Shown: positions 16,318 through 25,579, numbered from the stretch's first letter. The stretch is 64,000 bases of DNA from Microbacterium sp. MPKO10 (GCF_026107415.2 NZ_JAPCHX010000001.1:372001-436000), one strand, 5' to 3'. Notes: a model not told the origin generated them from the letters alone. Numbers and translations are program-made.

Positions 16318-17355
16318 GTGGCTCGTCGATCACCGGAGCGACTCACGATCGCTGACGTCGCCGAGAAGGCGGGCGTCTCGCTGTCAACCGTCTCGCGCGT
16401 TATGAACGGAAGCACCACTGTCGATGCCGCCCTCACGCAGCGGGTTCGGGAGGCGGCGGTCACCCTCGGCTACACGGCGAGCCCGCTCGCGCGCAGTCTG
16501 GTGCTCGGCAAGACACAGACAGTCGCGGTGATCGTCCCCGACCTCGGAAACCCCACGTTTCAGGGCGCTCTGCGCGGTCTCAGCACTGGTGCGGCAGGCG
16601 AGAACTATCACGTGCTCGTCGCCGATTCGTTCGAAGACCCGTCGAAAGAGGCAGAACTCGCGCGTGAGGCTCGGCGCCGCAGCGATGGCATCGTCCTGTG
16701 TGCTCCGCGCATGACCGACGACGAGCTCAATGAGCTTCTGCCGCAGATCTCGCCGGCTGTCGTAATCAACCGAACGCCGACCTCTGCGCGCGTACCCGTT
16801 GTCGCCGCCGACTACCGGTCTGGCTTTGCTCAGCTGCTCGCTCACGTGAAAGATCTCGGCCACCGAAAGCTGCTATTCCTCAGCGGCGCCGAGGGTTCAG
16901 CATCGAACCGTGACCGGCTTGCTGCCGTTGACGCGTTCCGGGCAGCGAACCCGAACATTGAGATTTCCGTGCTCACCGGCTCGGTGAACTTCGCTGACGG
17001 CTATGCGTCGGCCGACGACGTGATCGCATCTGACGCAACAGCGGTCCTCGCCTTCAACGATCTGGTCGCCATGGGGCTTCTGGGCGCGCTGACGGCTCGC
17101 GGCGTCGATGTGCCAGGGGAGGTTTCGATCACCGGGTTCGACGATATTCAGTTCGCTCAATACACGACCCCGCCACTCACCACAGCCGCCGTCCCCACAC
17201 CGGAGCTTGGCGCGCAGGCATGGGCCCGCATGTGGGATCTCCTCAACGGCAGACAGCCCGCGTATAACCTCGCGTTCGGCCCACTCGTAGTACCGCGCGG
17301 GAGCACGGGTCGCCCGCCGAAGACCGGCGACGACCCGCATCCGGCCGCTACTTGA
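16318..17355 (+). CDS. LacI-family transcriptional regulator (likely regulator of the sugar-acid island)
   Basis: 345 residues. The N-terminal helix-turn-helix LTIADVAEKAGVSLSTVSRV (9-28) and hinge helix PLARSLVLGK are followed by a periplasmic-binding-protein-like effector domain starting VAVIVPDLGNPTF. GTG at 16318 has AAGGGGG upstream. It lies in the centre of the island between the catabolic and transport genes, and similar operators precede all of these units, so it is their probable repressor. The inducer is probably a uronate or aldarate (inference). Its 3' end overlaps the convergent permease gene by 8 bases. Confidence 0.93.
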   Translation: MARRSPERLTIADVAEKAGVSLSTVSRVMNGSTTVDAALTQRVREAAVTLGYTASPLARSLVLGKTQTVAVIVPDLGNPTFQGALRGLSTGAAGENYHVLVADSFEDPSKEAELAREARRRSDGIVLCAPRMTDDELNELLPQISPAVVINRTPTSARVPVVAADYRSGFAQLLAHVKDLGHRKLLFLSGAEGSASNRDRLAAVDAFRAANPNIEISVLTGSVNFADGYASADDVIASDATAVLAFNDLVAMGLLGALTARGVDVPGEVSITGFDDIQFAQYTTPPLTTAAVPTPELGAQAWARMWDLLNGRQPAYNLAFGPLVVPRGSTGRPPKTGDDPHPAAT

Positions 17356-18286
17356 GGCCTGTCGTGGCGATTCCCTTCACGAGGTACTTCTGGCCGAAGA
17401 GGAACGCGAAGAACACCGGAACGAGCGACACGATCGACATCGCGAACATCGCACCCCAGTCGCTTCCCGCCTGAGAATCGGTGAACTGACCGAGCGCCAC
17501 GGGGACAGTGAAGACGTCCGGCGCCGTCAGGTAGACGATTGCGCCGAAGAACTCGTTCCACGTCCAGATGAATGTGAAGACGGCTGTTGTCGCGAGGGCT
17601 GGCACCATGAGCGGCAGAATCACCTGGAAGAAGGTGCGGAAGTGCCCGCACCCGTCGATGCGCGCCGCTTCGTCAAGCTCCTTGGGAATCCCCCTGATGA
17701 ACTGCACCATCAGGAAGATGAAGAACGAGTCAGTCCCGAGCACCTTAGGCAGGATCAGGGGCCAGAACGTGTTCAGCCAGCCGAGGTTCGAAAACAAGAT
17801 GTACTGCGGCACGAGAACGACCTGGAACGGCAGCATGATCGTCAGCAGCATGATCGCGAAGAAGATCTTGCGGCCACGGAAGTTCAGTCGAGCGAACGCG
17901 TATGCCGCGAGGGAACACGACACAAGGTTGCCGATGATGGACCCGACAACGATGATCACCGAGTTGATGAGGTACACGCCGAACGGCGATGACAGTGCCG
18001 TCCAGCCGACGAAATAGTTCGTAAAGTCAAGGTCGACGGGAAGCAGCCCGGGAGAGTTGAAGATCTCTTCGTTGGGCCGCAGAGAGCTCACCAGCATCCA
18101 CAGCAGTGGATACAGCATCACGATGGCGCAGATGATGAGAGCTGCATGTCGAAGCACAGACCGGATGCTGCGTGACGCAGGGGTCTTCCCGCGGCGTTCG
18201 GTGACGCCGCCGCCAGTGAGCCGCGGACGACGCGCACCGCCCTTGGTGACCAGCTGCGCCGTCTCTGTCTGGAATCTAGTTGTCAT
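17348..18286 (-). CDS. CUT1 sugar ABC transporter permease (MalG-like)
   Basis: 312 residues, inner-membrane permease. Six hydrophobic helices are visible, beginning ALIICAIVMLYPLLWMLVSSL. The cytoplasmic EAA loop reads ELDEAARIDGCGHFRTFFQ near 200-218 and docks the ATPase. ATG at 18286 is chosen because the family N-terminus begins shortly before the first helix; the start lies 11 bases inside the end of the MalF-like gene. There is no ATPase gene in the cluster, so a shared MsiK-type ATPase encoded elsewhere is expected. Confidence 0.92.
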   Translation of the reverse strand: MTTRFQTETAQLVTKGGARRPRLTGGGVTERRGKTPASRSIRSVLRHAALIICAIVMLYPLLWMLVSSLRPNEEIFNSPGLLPVDLDFTNYFVGWTALSSPFGVYLINSVIIVVGSIIGNLVSCSLAAYAFARLNFRGRKIFFAIMLLTIMLPFQVVLVPQYILFSNLGWLNTFWPLILPKVLGTDSFFIFLMVQFIRGIPKELDEAARIDGCGHFRTFFQVILPLMVPALATTAVFTFIWTWNEFFGAIVYLTAPDVFTVPVALGQFTDSQAGSDWGAMFAMSIVSLVPVFFAFLFGQKYLVKGIATTGLK

Positions 18287-19202
18287 AGAACACCCAATAC
18301 TTCGATGCGATGAAGTTGATAGCGGTGAAAGCCCCGATGATGATGAAGAGCAGCCATGCCAGAGCGGCGGCGTACCCCATATTGAACTGGTTGAAGCCCT
18401 GCTGGTAGAGGTACAGCGAATAGAACATCGTCGAATCGGCGGGCCCGCCGTTGCCCCCAGAGACGACGAATGCCTGCGTGAACGACTGGAACGCACCGAT
18501 GAGCTGCAGCACGAGATTGAAGAACACGATGGGGCTGAGCAGGGGAAGCGTGATCTTGCGGAACTTCATCCAGCGGCCGGCACCGTCGATCTCCGCCGCC
18601 TCGTAGTACATCTCGGGGATCTGCCGCAGACCGGCCACGAAGATGATCATCGGGGCACCGAAGGTCCAGACGTTCAGCAGGATGATCGTGCCGAGCGCCG
18701 TGCTCGGGTCGGTCACCCAGCCGGGAGCGTCGTGGATGCCGACGAACGCGAGCAGCTGATTGACCAGGCCGTCGGCGCCGAACATCTGCCGCCAGAGAAT
18801 CGCCACGGCGACGGAGGATCCAAGAAGCGAAGGCAGGTAGAAAATCGACCGGTAGATCGCAAGACCTCGGAGCCCTCGATCCAGCATGATGGCGACGAAC
18901 AGCGCGATGATCAGCTGCAAGGGTACGGAGACGAACACGTAGGTGAACGTGACCTGGAGCGAATTCGCCAGACGCTTGTCCGACGCCATCTCGATAAAGT
19001 TGTCGAAACCGATGAACTGGGGCGCCTGCAGCAGGTTGTAGTCGGTGAACGCGAGCACGAGCGACGCGATCATGGGGCCGAGGGTGATGCCCACAAGTCC
19101 GATGAACCAGGGAATCAGGAAGACATAGGCGACGCGGTCGCGTTTCGTGGTCGTTCCCTTGCCTGATGACCGCACATTCTGCAGCTCTGTCATCACGCTC
19201 AT
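18276..19202 (-). CDS. CUT1 sugar ABC transporter permease (MalF-like)
   Basis: 308 residues with six membrane helices starting VAYVFLIPWFIGLVGITLGP and an EAA loop EMYYEAAEIDGAGRWMKFRK near 205-224. It forms the heterodimeric channel with the MalG-like protein. ATG at 19202 gives MSVMTELQN; an internal ATG three codons later is possible. The LacI-type operator at 19274 lies about 72 bases upstream. The cognate binding protein is encoded divergently at 19510. Confidence 0.92.
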   Translation of the reverse strand: MSVMTELQNVRSSGKGTTTKRDRVAYVFLIPWFIGLVGITLGPMIASLVLAFTDYNLLQAPQFIGFDNFIEMASDKRLANSLQVTFTYVFVSVPLQLIIALFVAIMLDRGLRGLAIYRSIFYLPSLLGSSVAVAILWRQMFGADGLVNQLLAFVGIHDAPGWVTDPSTALGTIILLNVWTFGAPMIIFVAGLRQIPEMYYEAAEIDGAGRWMKFRKITLPLLSPIVFFNLVLQLIGAFQSFTQAFVVSGGNGGPADSTMFYSLYLYQQGFNQFNMGYAAALAWLLFIIIGAFTAINFIASKYWVFYDN

Positions 19203-19509
19203 GGCAGATACTCCATCGCGATCATTCGAAGTCCCTTGCAGTCGTCATTGAGCAGGAAAGCCCGAGTGCAGCTAGAAAGCGCTTTCTCTGGATAGTCCAT
19301 GACACTAAACCCACACCGCACGCGCGTCAACCTCTCAACTCCGTACTCGCCCACAAACTCGGGAATTCCTGGCACCAATCGACCACAACACCGTTGACAC
19401 GACGGCTCATGTTGCCCATAATAATGAACCACACCCTGGGAAATCGCTTTCTCAGATCCTCAATCGCTTTCACCGGGCGATGATGCCCGTGGCAAGGAGG
19501 CCAAAAATC
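19203..19509. promoter_or_regulatory. Divergent control region between permease and binding-protein genes
   Basis: This 307-base stretch carries no gene. Seen in it are a perfect palindrome AGAAAGCGCTTTCT (19274-19287) on the permease side, and two related sites on the binding-protein side: GGGAAATCGCTTTCTC (19438-19453) and a half-site AATCGCTTTCA (19462-19472). AAGGAGG at 19494-19500 is the ribosome site of the binding protein. The sites share the AAnCGCTTTC core with 8633 and 16219, which supports joint LacI control. Confidence 0.75.
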
Positions 19510-20826
19510 ATGGCAGATTTCACACGTAGGCAGTTCGCCGCCCTGGCGATCGGCGGAATCGGCGCGTCGTTCTTCCTCACCGGCTGTGGCCCGCAGGCCG
19601 CCTCCTCGCAGACGAGCAGCGCCGACGATGCGTACAAAGAGGCAACGCTCGTGCTGGGTTGGTGGGGAAACGCTGTTCGCAACGAGAACACCGACAACCT
19701 CATTGAGCTTTATACAAAGCAGCACGACACCATCACGATCAAGCCACGGCCTGGCGAATGGTCAACGTACTGGACGAAACTCTCCACCCAAGTCGCGGGC
19801 GGAACGATGCCCGACATCGTGCAGATGGATCAGAAGTACATCGCCGAGTACGGCGGACGTGGTGCTCTTCTCGACCTCTCGAAGCAGGGCGCTCTTGACC
19901 TCGGGGATTTCCCCGACTCTGCGCTGGAGTCCGGAAGCTACGACGGCAAGCTCTTCGGCATCAACGCAGGCCAGAACGCATACTCGGTGTTCGCGAATGC
20001 CGATGTCTTCGCTGATCTCGGTGTCGATATGCCCGACGACGAGACCTGGACATGGGACGACTTCTTTGATGTGGCGTCAGCGGTGACGGACGCTTCCGGA
20101 GGCGATGTCATCGGCACCTCCCTGGTTGCTCAGGACGCAGACCTGATGGTGTGGGCGCGTCAGAAGGGCGAGGAGCTGTACACCTCGGACGGGCAGATCG
20201 GCGTGTCCCCGGAATCGATCACGTCGTGGTTCGAGTATTTGCTGAAGCTCTCGTCGTCCGGTGCCGGCCCGAACCCGGATGCGTTCACACAGGACGTGAG
20301 CGCCGCCGTTGAGCAGTCGCTCTTCGCGACGAAGAAGGCGGCGATGGGTTGGTCGTGGACGAACCAGCTGAAGGCGTATACGGAAGCGACGGGCTCAGAT
20401 GTGAAGCTCTTAAAGCTCCCGAGCTTTGACGGAAGCGCCGGGGCTGCGGGCATGTTCTTCAAACCGTCGATGTTCTGGTCGGCCTCGTCGAAGACCGAGA
20501 ACCCCGCGCAAACGTCCGCATTCATCGACTTTCTCGTGAACGACGTCGACGCGGCGAAGATCGGGCTCGCTGAACGCGGGATGCCGGTCAATCCAAAGGT
20601 TCTTGATGCGATCCGCGAGGATCTCTCTGACGCTGACAAGGCCGGACTCGAGTTCCTCGAAGCGATCGAAGGCGATGTGAAGTCGACGCCGCCGATCCCG
20701 CCGACGGGAACGAGCACCGTGCAGGCAACGATCCAGCGCTACGCAGGAATCGTGCTCTTCGAGGAGCAGTCACCGAAGGATGCCGCTCAGGCCCTGCACG
20801 ACGAGATGACGGGATTGATCTCGTAG
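19510..20826 (+). CDS. Sugar ABC transporter substrate-binding lipoprotein with Tat-type signal
   Basis: 438 residues. The signal peptide has a twin-arginine motif (TRRQF, residues 5-9) and a lipobox LTGC, so it is probably exported folded by Tat and lipid-anchored. The mature part is a family-1 extracellular solute-binding protein (MPDIVQMDQKYIAEY, GINAGQNAYSVFANADVF). ATG at 19510 follows AAGGAGG; an upstream in-frame ATG at 19480 lacks a site. It delivers substrate to the two divergently encoded permeases. The neighbouring catabolic genes suggest a uronate, aldarate or an oligomer of these. Confidence 0.93.
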   Translation: MADFTRRQFAALAIGGIGASFFLTGCGPQAASSQTSSADDAYKEATLVLGWWGNAVRNENTDNLIELYTKQHDTITIKPRPGEWSTYWTKLSTQVAGGTMPDIVQMDQKYIAEYGGRGALLDLSKQGALDLGDFPDSALESGSYDGKLFGINAGQNAYSVFANADVFADLGVDMPDDETWTWDDFFDVASAVTDASGGDVIGTSLVAQDADLMVWARQKGEELYTSDGQIGVSPESITSWFEYLLKLSSSGAGPNPDAFTQDVSAAVEQSLFATKKAAMGWSWTNQLKAYTEATGSDVKLLKLPSFDGSAGAAGMFFKPSMFWSASSKTENPAQTSAFIDFLVNDVDAAKIGLAERGMPVNPKVLDAIREDLSDADKAGLEFLEAIEGDVKSTPPIPPTGTSTVQATIQRYAGIVLFEEQSPKDAAQALHDEMTGLIS

Positions 20827-20851
20827 CGGGACTCCTGCGGACCGATCGGCG

Positions 20852-21694
20852 TCACGAGCCGGCGGCGAGCTCGCGCGCACGTGCGAGCGCAGCATCCGTT
20901 GCGTGAGCGAACGTCTCGGCGAACCCCGCCTGCTGCAGAACGTTCACCGCCTGCTCGGTCGTGCCCTTCGGGCTCGTCACCTCGATGCGCAGCTGCTCCG
21001 GGGTCTTGCCCGACTGCATCAGAAGCTCGGTCGCTCCAGCGAACGTGCCGTTCACGAGCGTCGCCGCCTGCTCGGGCGAGAACCCCTTGCCGATCGCCGC
21101 GCGCGTGAGCTCTTCAATGAGGTAGAAGACGTACGCGGGGCCGGAGCCCGAGATCGTCGACAGCGCGTCGATCTGACTCTCCGGCACTTCGACGACGTCA
21201 CCGACTGTCTCGAAAACCGCACGGGCCAGCGCGAGGTCATCGTCGTTCGAGCGGGTTCCCGCCGCGAGTCCCGTGACGCCCTTCCCCACGTGCGACGGCG
21301 TGTTGGGCATGGCCCTGATGACCGAGACGCTCTCAGGCAGAAGACTCTCGAACGTCTCGATCGTGACGCCTGCAGCGACACTGACGACAATGCTGCCTGG
21401 CTCAAGGTCACCGGCGATGTCACGCAGAAGATCGGGGACCATGTGCGGCTTCACGCCGACCAGCACGACTTTGGCGCCCGCGAGTGCGCGCGCCTGAGCA
21501 TCCGGAGTCTGCTCGAGTGACCAGGACGTCACGCCGTCAAGCTCAGCAAGCGGCTCGGCTTTCGCCGCCGTGCGATTGGTGACGCGGATGCCGCCGTCGA
21601 CGCGCACGTGAGGCTGAGCCAGACCCGAGAGGATCGCTCCCCCCATGGACCCGGCACCGAGAATGGCTATGGCTGGAAGTGTCGTCTCGCTCAT
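20852..21694 (-). CDS. proC: Pyrroline-5-carboxylate reductase
   Basis: 280 residues, catalysing the last step of proline synthesis (pyrroline-5-carboxylate to proline with NADPH). IAILGAGSMGGAILSGL (9-25) is the Rossmann loop. RAMPNTPSHVGKGVTGLAAG near 127 and the C-terminal signature SGSGPAYVFYLIEELTRAA near 176 followed by EVTSPKGTTEQAV near 240 are diagnostic. The gene is on its own, convergent with the sugar binding-protein gene. Confidence 0.96.
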   Translation of the reverse strand: MSETTLPAIAILGAGSMGGAILSGLAQPHVRVDGGIRVTNRTAAKAEPLAELDGVTSWSLEQTPDAQARALAGAKVVLVGVKPHMVPDLLRDIAGDLEPGSIVVSVAAGVTIETFESLLPESVSVIRAMPNTPSHVGKGVTGLAAGTRSNDDDLALARAVFETVGDVVEVPESQIDALSTISGSGPAYVFYLIEELTRAAIGKGFSPEQAATLVNGTFAGATELLMQSGKTPEQLRIEVTSPKGTTEQAVNVLQQAGFAETFAHATDAALARARELAAGS

Positions 21695-21796
21695 GCGTCC
21701 ATCCTACGAGCGCCGTCAACGGCTACGACGATCAACAGCTACGATCGAGGGGACGCATATCCGCACGCGCGTCGCCGCATCAGAGAGGATGCCGCC

Positions 21797-23698
21797 ATGA
21801 CCGACATTCGTCTCGAGACGATCACCCTCCCCGCCGCCGCGCTCGGCTCCGCCAACCCGCTCGCGGTGGTGTCAGACGCCTCCGAGCCGCCGTATGCGGT
21901 GAGCGGGGATCTGCCGGAGGAGCTCGCCGCGGGCATGGGCTTCGGTGGCGTCCGCAATCTGTTTCCGTACACCATGCAGGATGCGTACGGCCGCGACCTC
22001 GCGCTCACCGAGTTCCGTTCTGTCGTGCTCGAGAACGAGCACCTGCGCGTGCGTGTGCTGCCGCAGCTGGGTGGTCGCATCTGGTCGATCCGCGACCTCG
22101 ACCGCGACGTCGAGCTGTTGCACGAGAATTCGGCCGTGCAGTACGCGAATCTGGCGCTTCGTGATGCCTGGTTCGCCGGCGGCATCGAGTGGAACATCGG
22201 CACGCGCGGCCATTCGCCGTTGACCGCCAACCCGCTGCACTCGGCCATTGTCGAGACGGATGGCGAAAGCATCCTGCGCATGTGGGAGTTTGATCGGCTG
22301 CGCGAGACGGTGTTCCAGGTCGATCTGCGACTGCCCGCCGACTCCCCCGTTGTGCTGGCCTACGTGCGCATTCGCAACACATCCGAGCGCGACGTTCCGA
22401 TGTACTGGTGGACGAACGCGGCCGTGCCGCAGACAGCGCACACACGCATCGTCACCCCAAGCTCGACGTCCATCGCCACCGGTTACGACGGAGCGATTTC
22501 ACACGTCGAGGTCACAGACGACGTCCTCGCCCCGGCCCGCGCGCCGTATGCGGCCGACTACTTCTTCGACCCGGTGCCCGGTGAGCGCCCGTGGGTGGCG
22601 TCGACGGACGAGAACGGCGATGGGCTGGCGCTGCTCTCCACCGATCGGCTGCGGGGCCGCAAACTGTTCTGCTGGGGTGAAGGTGCCGGCGGCCATCGGT
22701 GGCAGCGGTGGCTGACCCCCGACGGTCGTCATTATGCCGAGATTCAGTCCGGGCTCGCGCGTACGCAGTTCGAACACCTCGTGATGCCGGCGGGTGACAG
22801 CTGGGACTGGGTCGAGGCGTACGGCAACATCGCGCTGACTCCGGGTGGAAAGAGTCCGGATGCTGCCGCCGCGGCCACGCGCGTCGAGCAGCTTTGGTCG
22901 ACGACCGACGCTGAGGCTGCTCTTGCCACCGCCCGTGAGCTGTCCGACGTGGAGCCCGGCGAGCTGATCGCCTCGGGAAGCGGCTGGGGAGCACTGGAGC
23001 AGGCACGACGAGTGGCATGCGGAGAGCCGCCGCTTGCAGCATCCGGGACGCCCTTCACCGTCGACACTGACGAGACGAGGCCGTGGCTTGAGCTGTTAGC
23101 GACCGGGTCGCTGCCCGAGGCGAGTACGCGCGAGATCACCGGGTCGTATGTGCGCGGTGAGGCGTGGGAGAAGCTGCTCGAGGCGGCGCCACGCACGTGG
23201 CAGTCCACGATGCACCTGGGGACGATGGCGCACGCGCGGGGGGACATCGAGCGAGCGGGCGCGTTCTATGCGGCGTCCTACGCGCTGACGCCCAACATGG
23301 CGGCGCTGCGCGGTCGCGCCCGACTTCGCGCCGAGACGGGCAGGGCGACGCGAGCCGCGAACGACTATCTGTCCGTTGTGAGCTATGCGCTCCCTGGCGC
23401 CCAGCGCGCACTCGCGATCGAGGGTGCGACCGTGCTGCTCGACGCGGGGTTGCCCGCTGCCGCACTTCGTGTGATCACCGCGGTGGAGGAGGATGTCAGC
23501 CGACTCGGTCGCCTGCGGTTTCTGCAGGCGAAGGCATTGCACCTGCTCGCCCGCGGTGACGAGGCGCGAGCGATTCTGCGTGCGGGCATCGAGATTCCGA
23601 ATCTGCGCGAGGGAGACGAGACGGTCTCCGACTTCTGGGATCAGGTTTTCCCCGACGAGCCGCTTCCCACTGACTACGATTTCCGGATGAAAGTCTGA
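21797..23698 (+). CDS. DUF5107 domain protein with C-terminal TPR-like repeats
   Basis: 633 residues. Residues 30-330 resemble DUF5107, a galactose-mutarotase-like beta-sandwich (LPQLGGRIWSIRDLDRDVELL, WFAGGIEWNIGTRGHSPLT, MYWWTNAAVPQT). The last 300 residues are alpha-helical with TPR-like character (GDIERAGAFYAASYALTPNMAALRGRARL). There is no signal peptide, so it is cytoplasmic. Such proteins occur beside carbohydrate genes but have no defined activity; sugar or glycan binding is plausible. ATG at 21797 follows GAGAGGATG and gives the family start; the frame is open further upstream but overlaps proC. Confidence 0.85.
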   Translation: MTDIRLETITLPAAALGSANPLAVVSDASEPPYAVSGDLPEELAAGMGFGGVRNLFPYTMQDAYGRDLALTEFRSVVLENEHLRVRVLPQLGGRIWSIRDLDRDVELLHENSAVQYANLALRDAWFAGGIEWNIGTRGHSPLTANPLHSAIVETDGESILRMWEFDRLRETVFQVDLRLPADSPVVLAYVRIRNTSERDVPMYWWTNAAVPQTAHTRIVTPSSTSIATGYDGAISHVEVTDDVLAPARAPYAADYFFDPVPGERPWVASTDENGDGLALLSTDRLRGRKLFCWGEGAGGHRWQRWLTPDGRHYAEIQSGLARTQFEHLVMPAGDSWDWVEAYGNIALTPGGKSPDAAAAATRVEQLWSTTDAEAALATARELSDVEPGELIASGSGWGALEQARRVACGEPPLAASGTPFTVDTDETRPWLELLATGSLPEASTREITGSYVRGEAWEKLLEAAPRTWQSTMHLGTMAHARGDIERAGAFYAASYALTPNMAALRGRARLRAETGRATRAANDYLSVVSYALPGAQRALAIEGATVLLDAGLPAAALRVITAVEEDVSRLGRLRFLQAKALHLLARGDEARAILRAGIEIPNLREGDETVSDFWDQVFPDEPLPTDYDFRMKV

Positions 23699-23704
23699 GT
23701 GCTG

Positions 23705-24073
23705 TCAGTGGCGCGACTTCCGCCGCGCACGTTTCCGGTTGCGAAAGAGGCACCGAACGCCCGCCAGAACTCTGAAGGCGAAGAACAGCAGAAAGGCACC
23801 GAAGACGGCGGCTCCCCAGAATTTCGGCAGGTCTGAAGCCGCGAGTCCGAGCGACAGCGCGGCGCCGACAAATGCGCAGATGAACACGGCGAGCCAGAAC
23901 CATCGATCGGCCCATCGTTCGAACCGGCCGGAGGCCAGGTAGTCGTTCAGCGTGTTGACGTTCTGCCCCGGCATGTACATTATCGGCGCCGGTCTTTCGC
24001 CCCCGCGAAACTGCGCGTGCACCCAACGGCGGACCCAGCGTTGACCCCACGTCTCGTCGCTTGCCCTGCGCAC
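23705..24073 (-). CDS. Small membrane protein of unknown function
   Basis: 122 residues with two hydrophobic helices, WFWLAVFICAFVGAALSLGLA and AAVFGAFLLFFAFRVLAGV, and a strongly basic tail (RNRKRARRKSRH). GTG at 24073 is chosen because GAGGAGG lies nine bases upstream; the frame is open to 24154 with a TTG. I do not recognise the family. It is divergent from the RHH regulator operon, 130 bases apart, and ends 6 bases from the convergent DUF5107 gene. Confidence 0.65.
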   Translation of the reverse strand: MRRASDETWGQRWVRRWVHAQFRGGERPAPIMYMPGQNVNTLNDYLASGRFERWADRWFWLAVFICAFVGAALSLGLAASDLPKFWGAAVFGAFLLFFAFRVLAGVRCLFRNRKRARRKSRH

Positions 24074-24168
24074 GGGTTTCCGCCTCCTCTCCGCAGATCC
24101 TCGCTGCCCTCCGATTGTCACTCGAACGGCGGGCGATCTTCCACCCCCGCCCAAGATTCGACGACCAG

Positions 24169-24203
24169 TTGTGCTGACACCACGATGGTGTCATAATGAT
24201 GTC
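24169..24203 (+). promoter_or_regulatory. Promoter with operator in the spacer; leaderless start of the RHH operon
   Basis: TTGTGC (24169-24174) and CATAAT (24192-24197) are 17 bases apart. The spacer is a palindrome, TGACACC-5 bases-GGTGTCA (24175-24193), and a further TGTCA lies at 24200-24204. The predicted transcription start falls at or within a base or two of the ATG at 24204, so the mRNA is probably leaderless. A ribbon-helix-helix protein encoded at once downstream is the likely ligand. Confidence 0.72.
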
Positions 24204-24686
24204 ATGCAGATTGGACCATATGTCGAGACCCTCCAGCAGCAGCTCTCCGTAGCGGCTGCGGGCGGAAGCGAGTCCACCAGAGAGGCGGCCTCCTTGCTTG
24301 CCGCATCCCTTGAGCCGGCATCGCGCCTTGCGCTCATGGAGGCTCTCTCCGAAGCCGCCGGGGCTGTCACGGCCGAGCTTGCCCCCGGTTCCGTCGATGT
24401 TCGTCTTCGTGGACGAGATGTCGAGTTCGTCGTGTCGCTGCCAGAGGACACCGATGCCCGGGCGCCACATGACGGCGCAGGGCACGACGCCGCGGACGAG
24501 TCGGACGTCTCCACCTCACGCACGACAGTGCGCATACCCGACTCTCTCAAAACACGGGCGGAAGAGGCCGCAGCCGCCCAGGGAATCTCGTTGAATTCCT
24601 GGCTCGTGCGCGCGATTGCCAGTTCCCTCCAGCCTCAGCGTGGCAGCGAGACTCGCTCCTCGTCTCTGACGGGGTGGGTGCGATGA
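24204..24686 (+). CDS. Ribbon-helix-helix DNA-binding protein (HicB/Arc-type), likely autoregulator
   Basis: 160 residues. The C-terminal 50 (TTVRIPDSLKTRAEEAAAAQGISLNSWLVRAI) form a ribbon-helix-helix domain of the Arc/HicB type. The N-terminal 70 residues are helical (QIGPYVETLQQQLSVAAAGG) and a short acidic linker joins them. Annotation pipelines often call such proteins HicB antitoxins, but no HicA toxin is present. ATG at 24204 coincides with the predicted transcription start. It overlaps the DUF4097 gene by ATGA and heads an operon with an ABC exporter, so control of that operon is likely. Confidence 0.85.
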   Translation: MQIGPYVETLQQQLSVAAAGGSESTREAASLLAASLEPASRLALMEALSEAAGAVTAELAPGSVDVRLRGRDVEFVVSLPEDTDARAPHDGAGHDAADESDVSTSRTTVRIPDSLKTRAEEAAAAQGISLNSWLVRAIASSLQPQRGSETRSSSLTGWVR

Positions 24687-25531
24687 CTGAATTCGCCGTT
24701 GAAAGCACACCGACGCTGCGCCTCGACATCCAGATGGGAACCATCGAGATCATCGCGACCGATCGCACGAACGTCTCTGTCTCTGTTGCTCCGAGCAACC
24801 CGAAGCGCTCTGGAGATTCCGCGACCGCAGAGCGCACACGGGTGACGGCCTCCTCGGACACGATCGAGGTCATCACCCCGCGACGCTGGGCCGTCCTCGG
24901 CCCGGGTGATTCCGTCGACATCATCATCAAAACTCCCCTCGGTTCGCACGTCGACGCCCGACTCGGCTATGGCTTTCTCCGTGCGACGGGGGCACTCGGA
25001 GACGTCAGCATCGACTCTGGCTCGGGCGACACCACACTCGACACCACGCGCAATCTCACATCGAACGGAGGTCATGGAACTTTGCGGTGCGCAGCTGTTC
25101 TCGGCAACGCATCAGTGAAACTCGCCTCTGGGAACGCCCGCATTGGCCGCATCGACGGAGATGCTCAGATCACCGGATCGCATGGCAACATCGACGTCGG
25201 AAGGCTCGGTGGTTCCTCCGTTCTGAAAACAGCGAGCGGGTCGATTGAGATCGGCACATCGGTCGACGACCTCACAGCAACCACGGCATACGGCTCACTG
25301 CAGGTCGGCGAGCTATCCAACGGTACGACGCACGTGCAGTCGGCGCACGGGCGCATCGATGTCGGAGTTCGACCCGGCGTTGCCGTCTGGCTCGATGCGT
25401 CATCGAAGCAGGGAAGCGTGCGCAGCAGCCTCGCGGTGGATGACGCCGGACCGTCCGAGGGTGATAAGACTCTCGGGCTCCACGCCCACACGACTTATGG
25501 GGACATCATGATCCACTACGCAACACCGTAG
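24683..25531 (+). CDS. DUF4097 family beta-helix/adhesin-like protein
   Basis: 282 residues with no signal peptide or membrane segment. The sequence is a run of short glycine/serine-rich beta-strands with recurring patterns such as SGSGDTTLDT, SHGNIDVGRLGG, ASGSIEIGTS, TAYGSLQVGE and AHGRIDVGV, predicting a right-handed beta-solenoid (DUF4097). Function is unknown. In this operon it lies between a DNA-binding protein and an ABC exporter, which hints at an accessory or sensing role. The ATG start overlaps the stop of the upstream gene. Confidence 0.88.
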   Translation: MTEFAVESTPTLRLDIQMGTIEIIATDRTNVSVSVAPSNPKRSGDSATAERTRVTASSDTIEVITPRRWAVLGPGDSVDIIIKTPLGSHVDARLGYGFLRATGALGDVSIDSGSGDTTLDTTRNLTSNGGHGTLRCAAVLGNASVKLASGNARIGRIDGDAQITGSHGNIDVGRLGGSSVLKTASGSIEIGTSVDDLTATTAYGSLQVGELSNGTTHVQSAHGRIDVGVRPGVAVWLDASSKQGSVRSSLAVDDAGPSEGDKTLGLHAHTTYGDIMIHYATP

Positions 25532-25579
25532 CTCCAGCATCCGCTGACTCTCAATACCGGTCGTTCGACCGTCCTTGCT

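Noticed and set aside
24204-24686. HicB antitoxin of a HicAB toxin-antitoxin pair
   Set aside because: There is no HicA-like small gene on either side; the RHH domain is joined to a different N-terminal part and the partner genes are DUF4097 and an ABC exporter.
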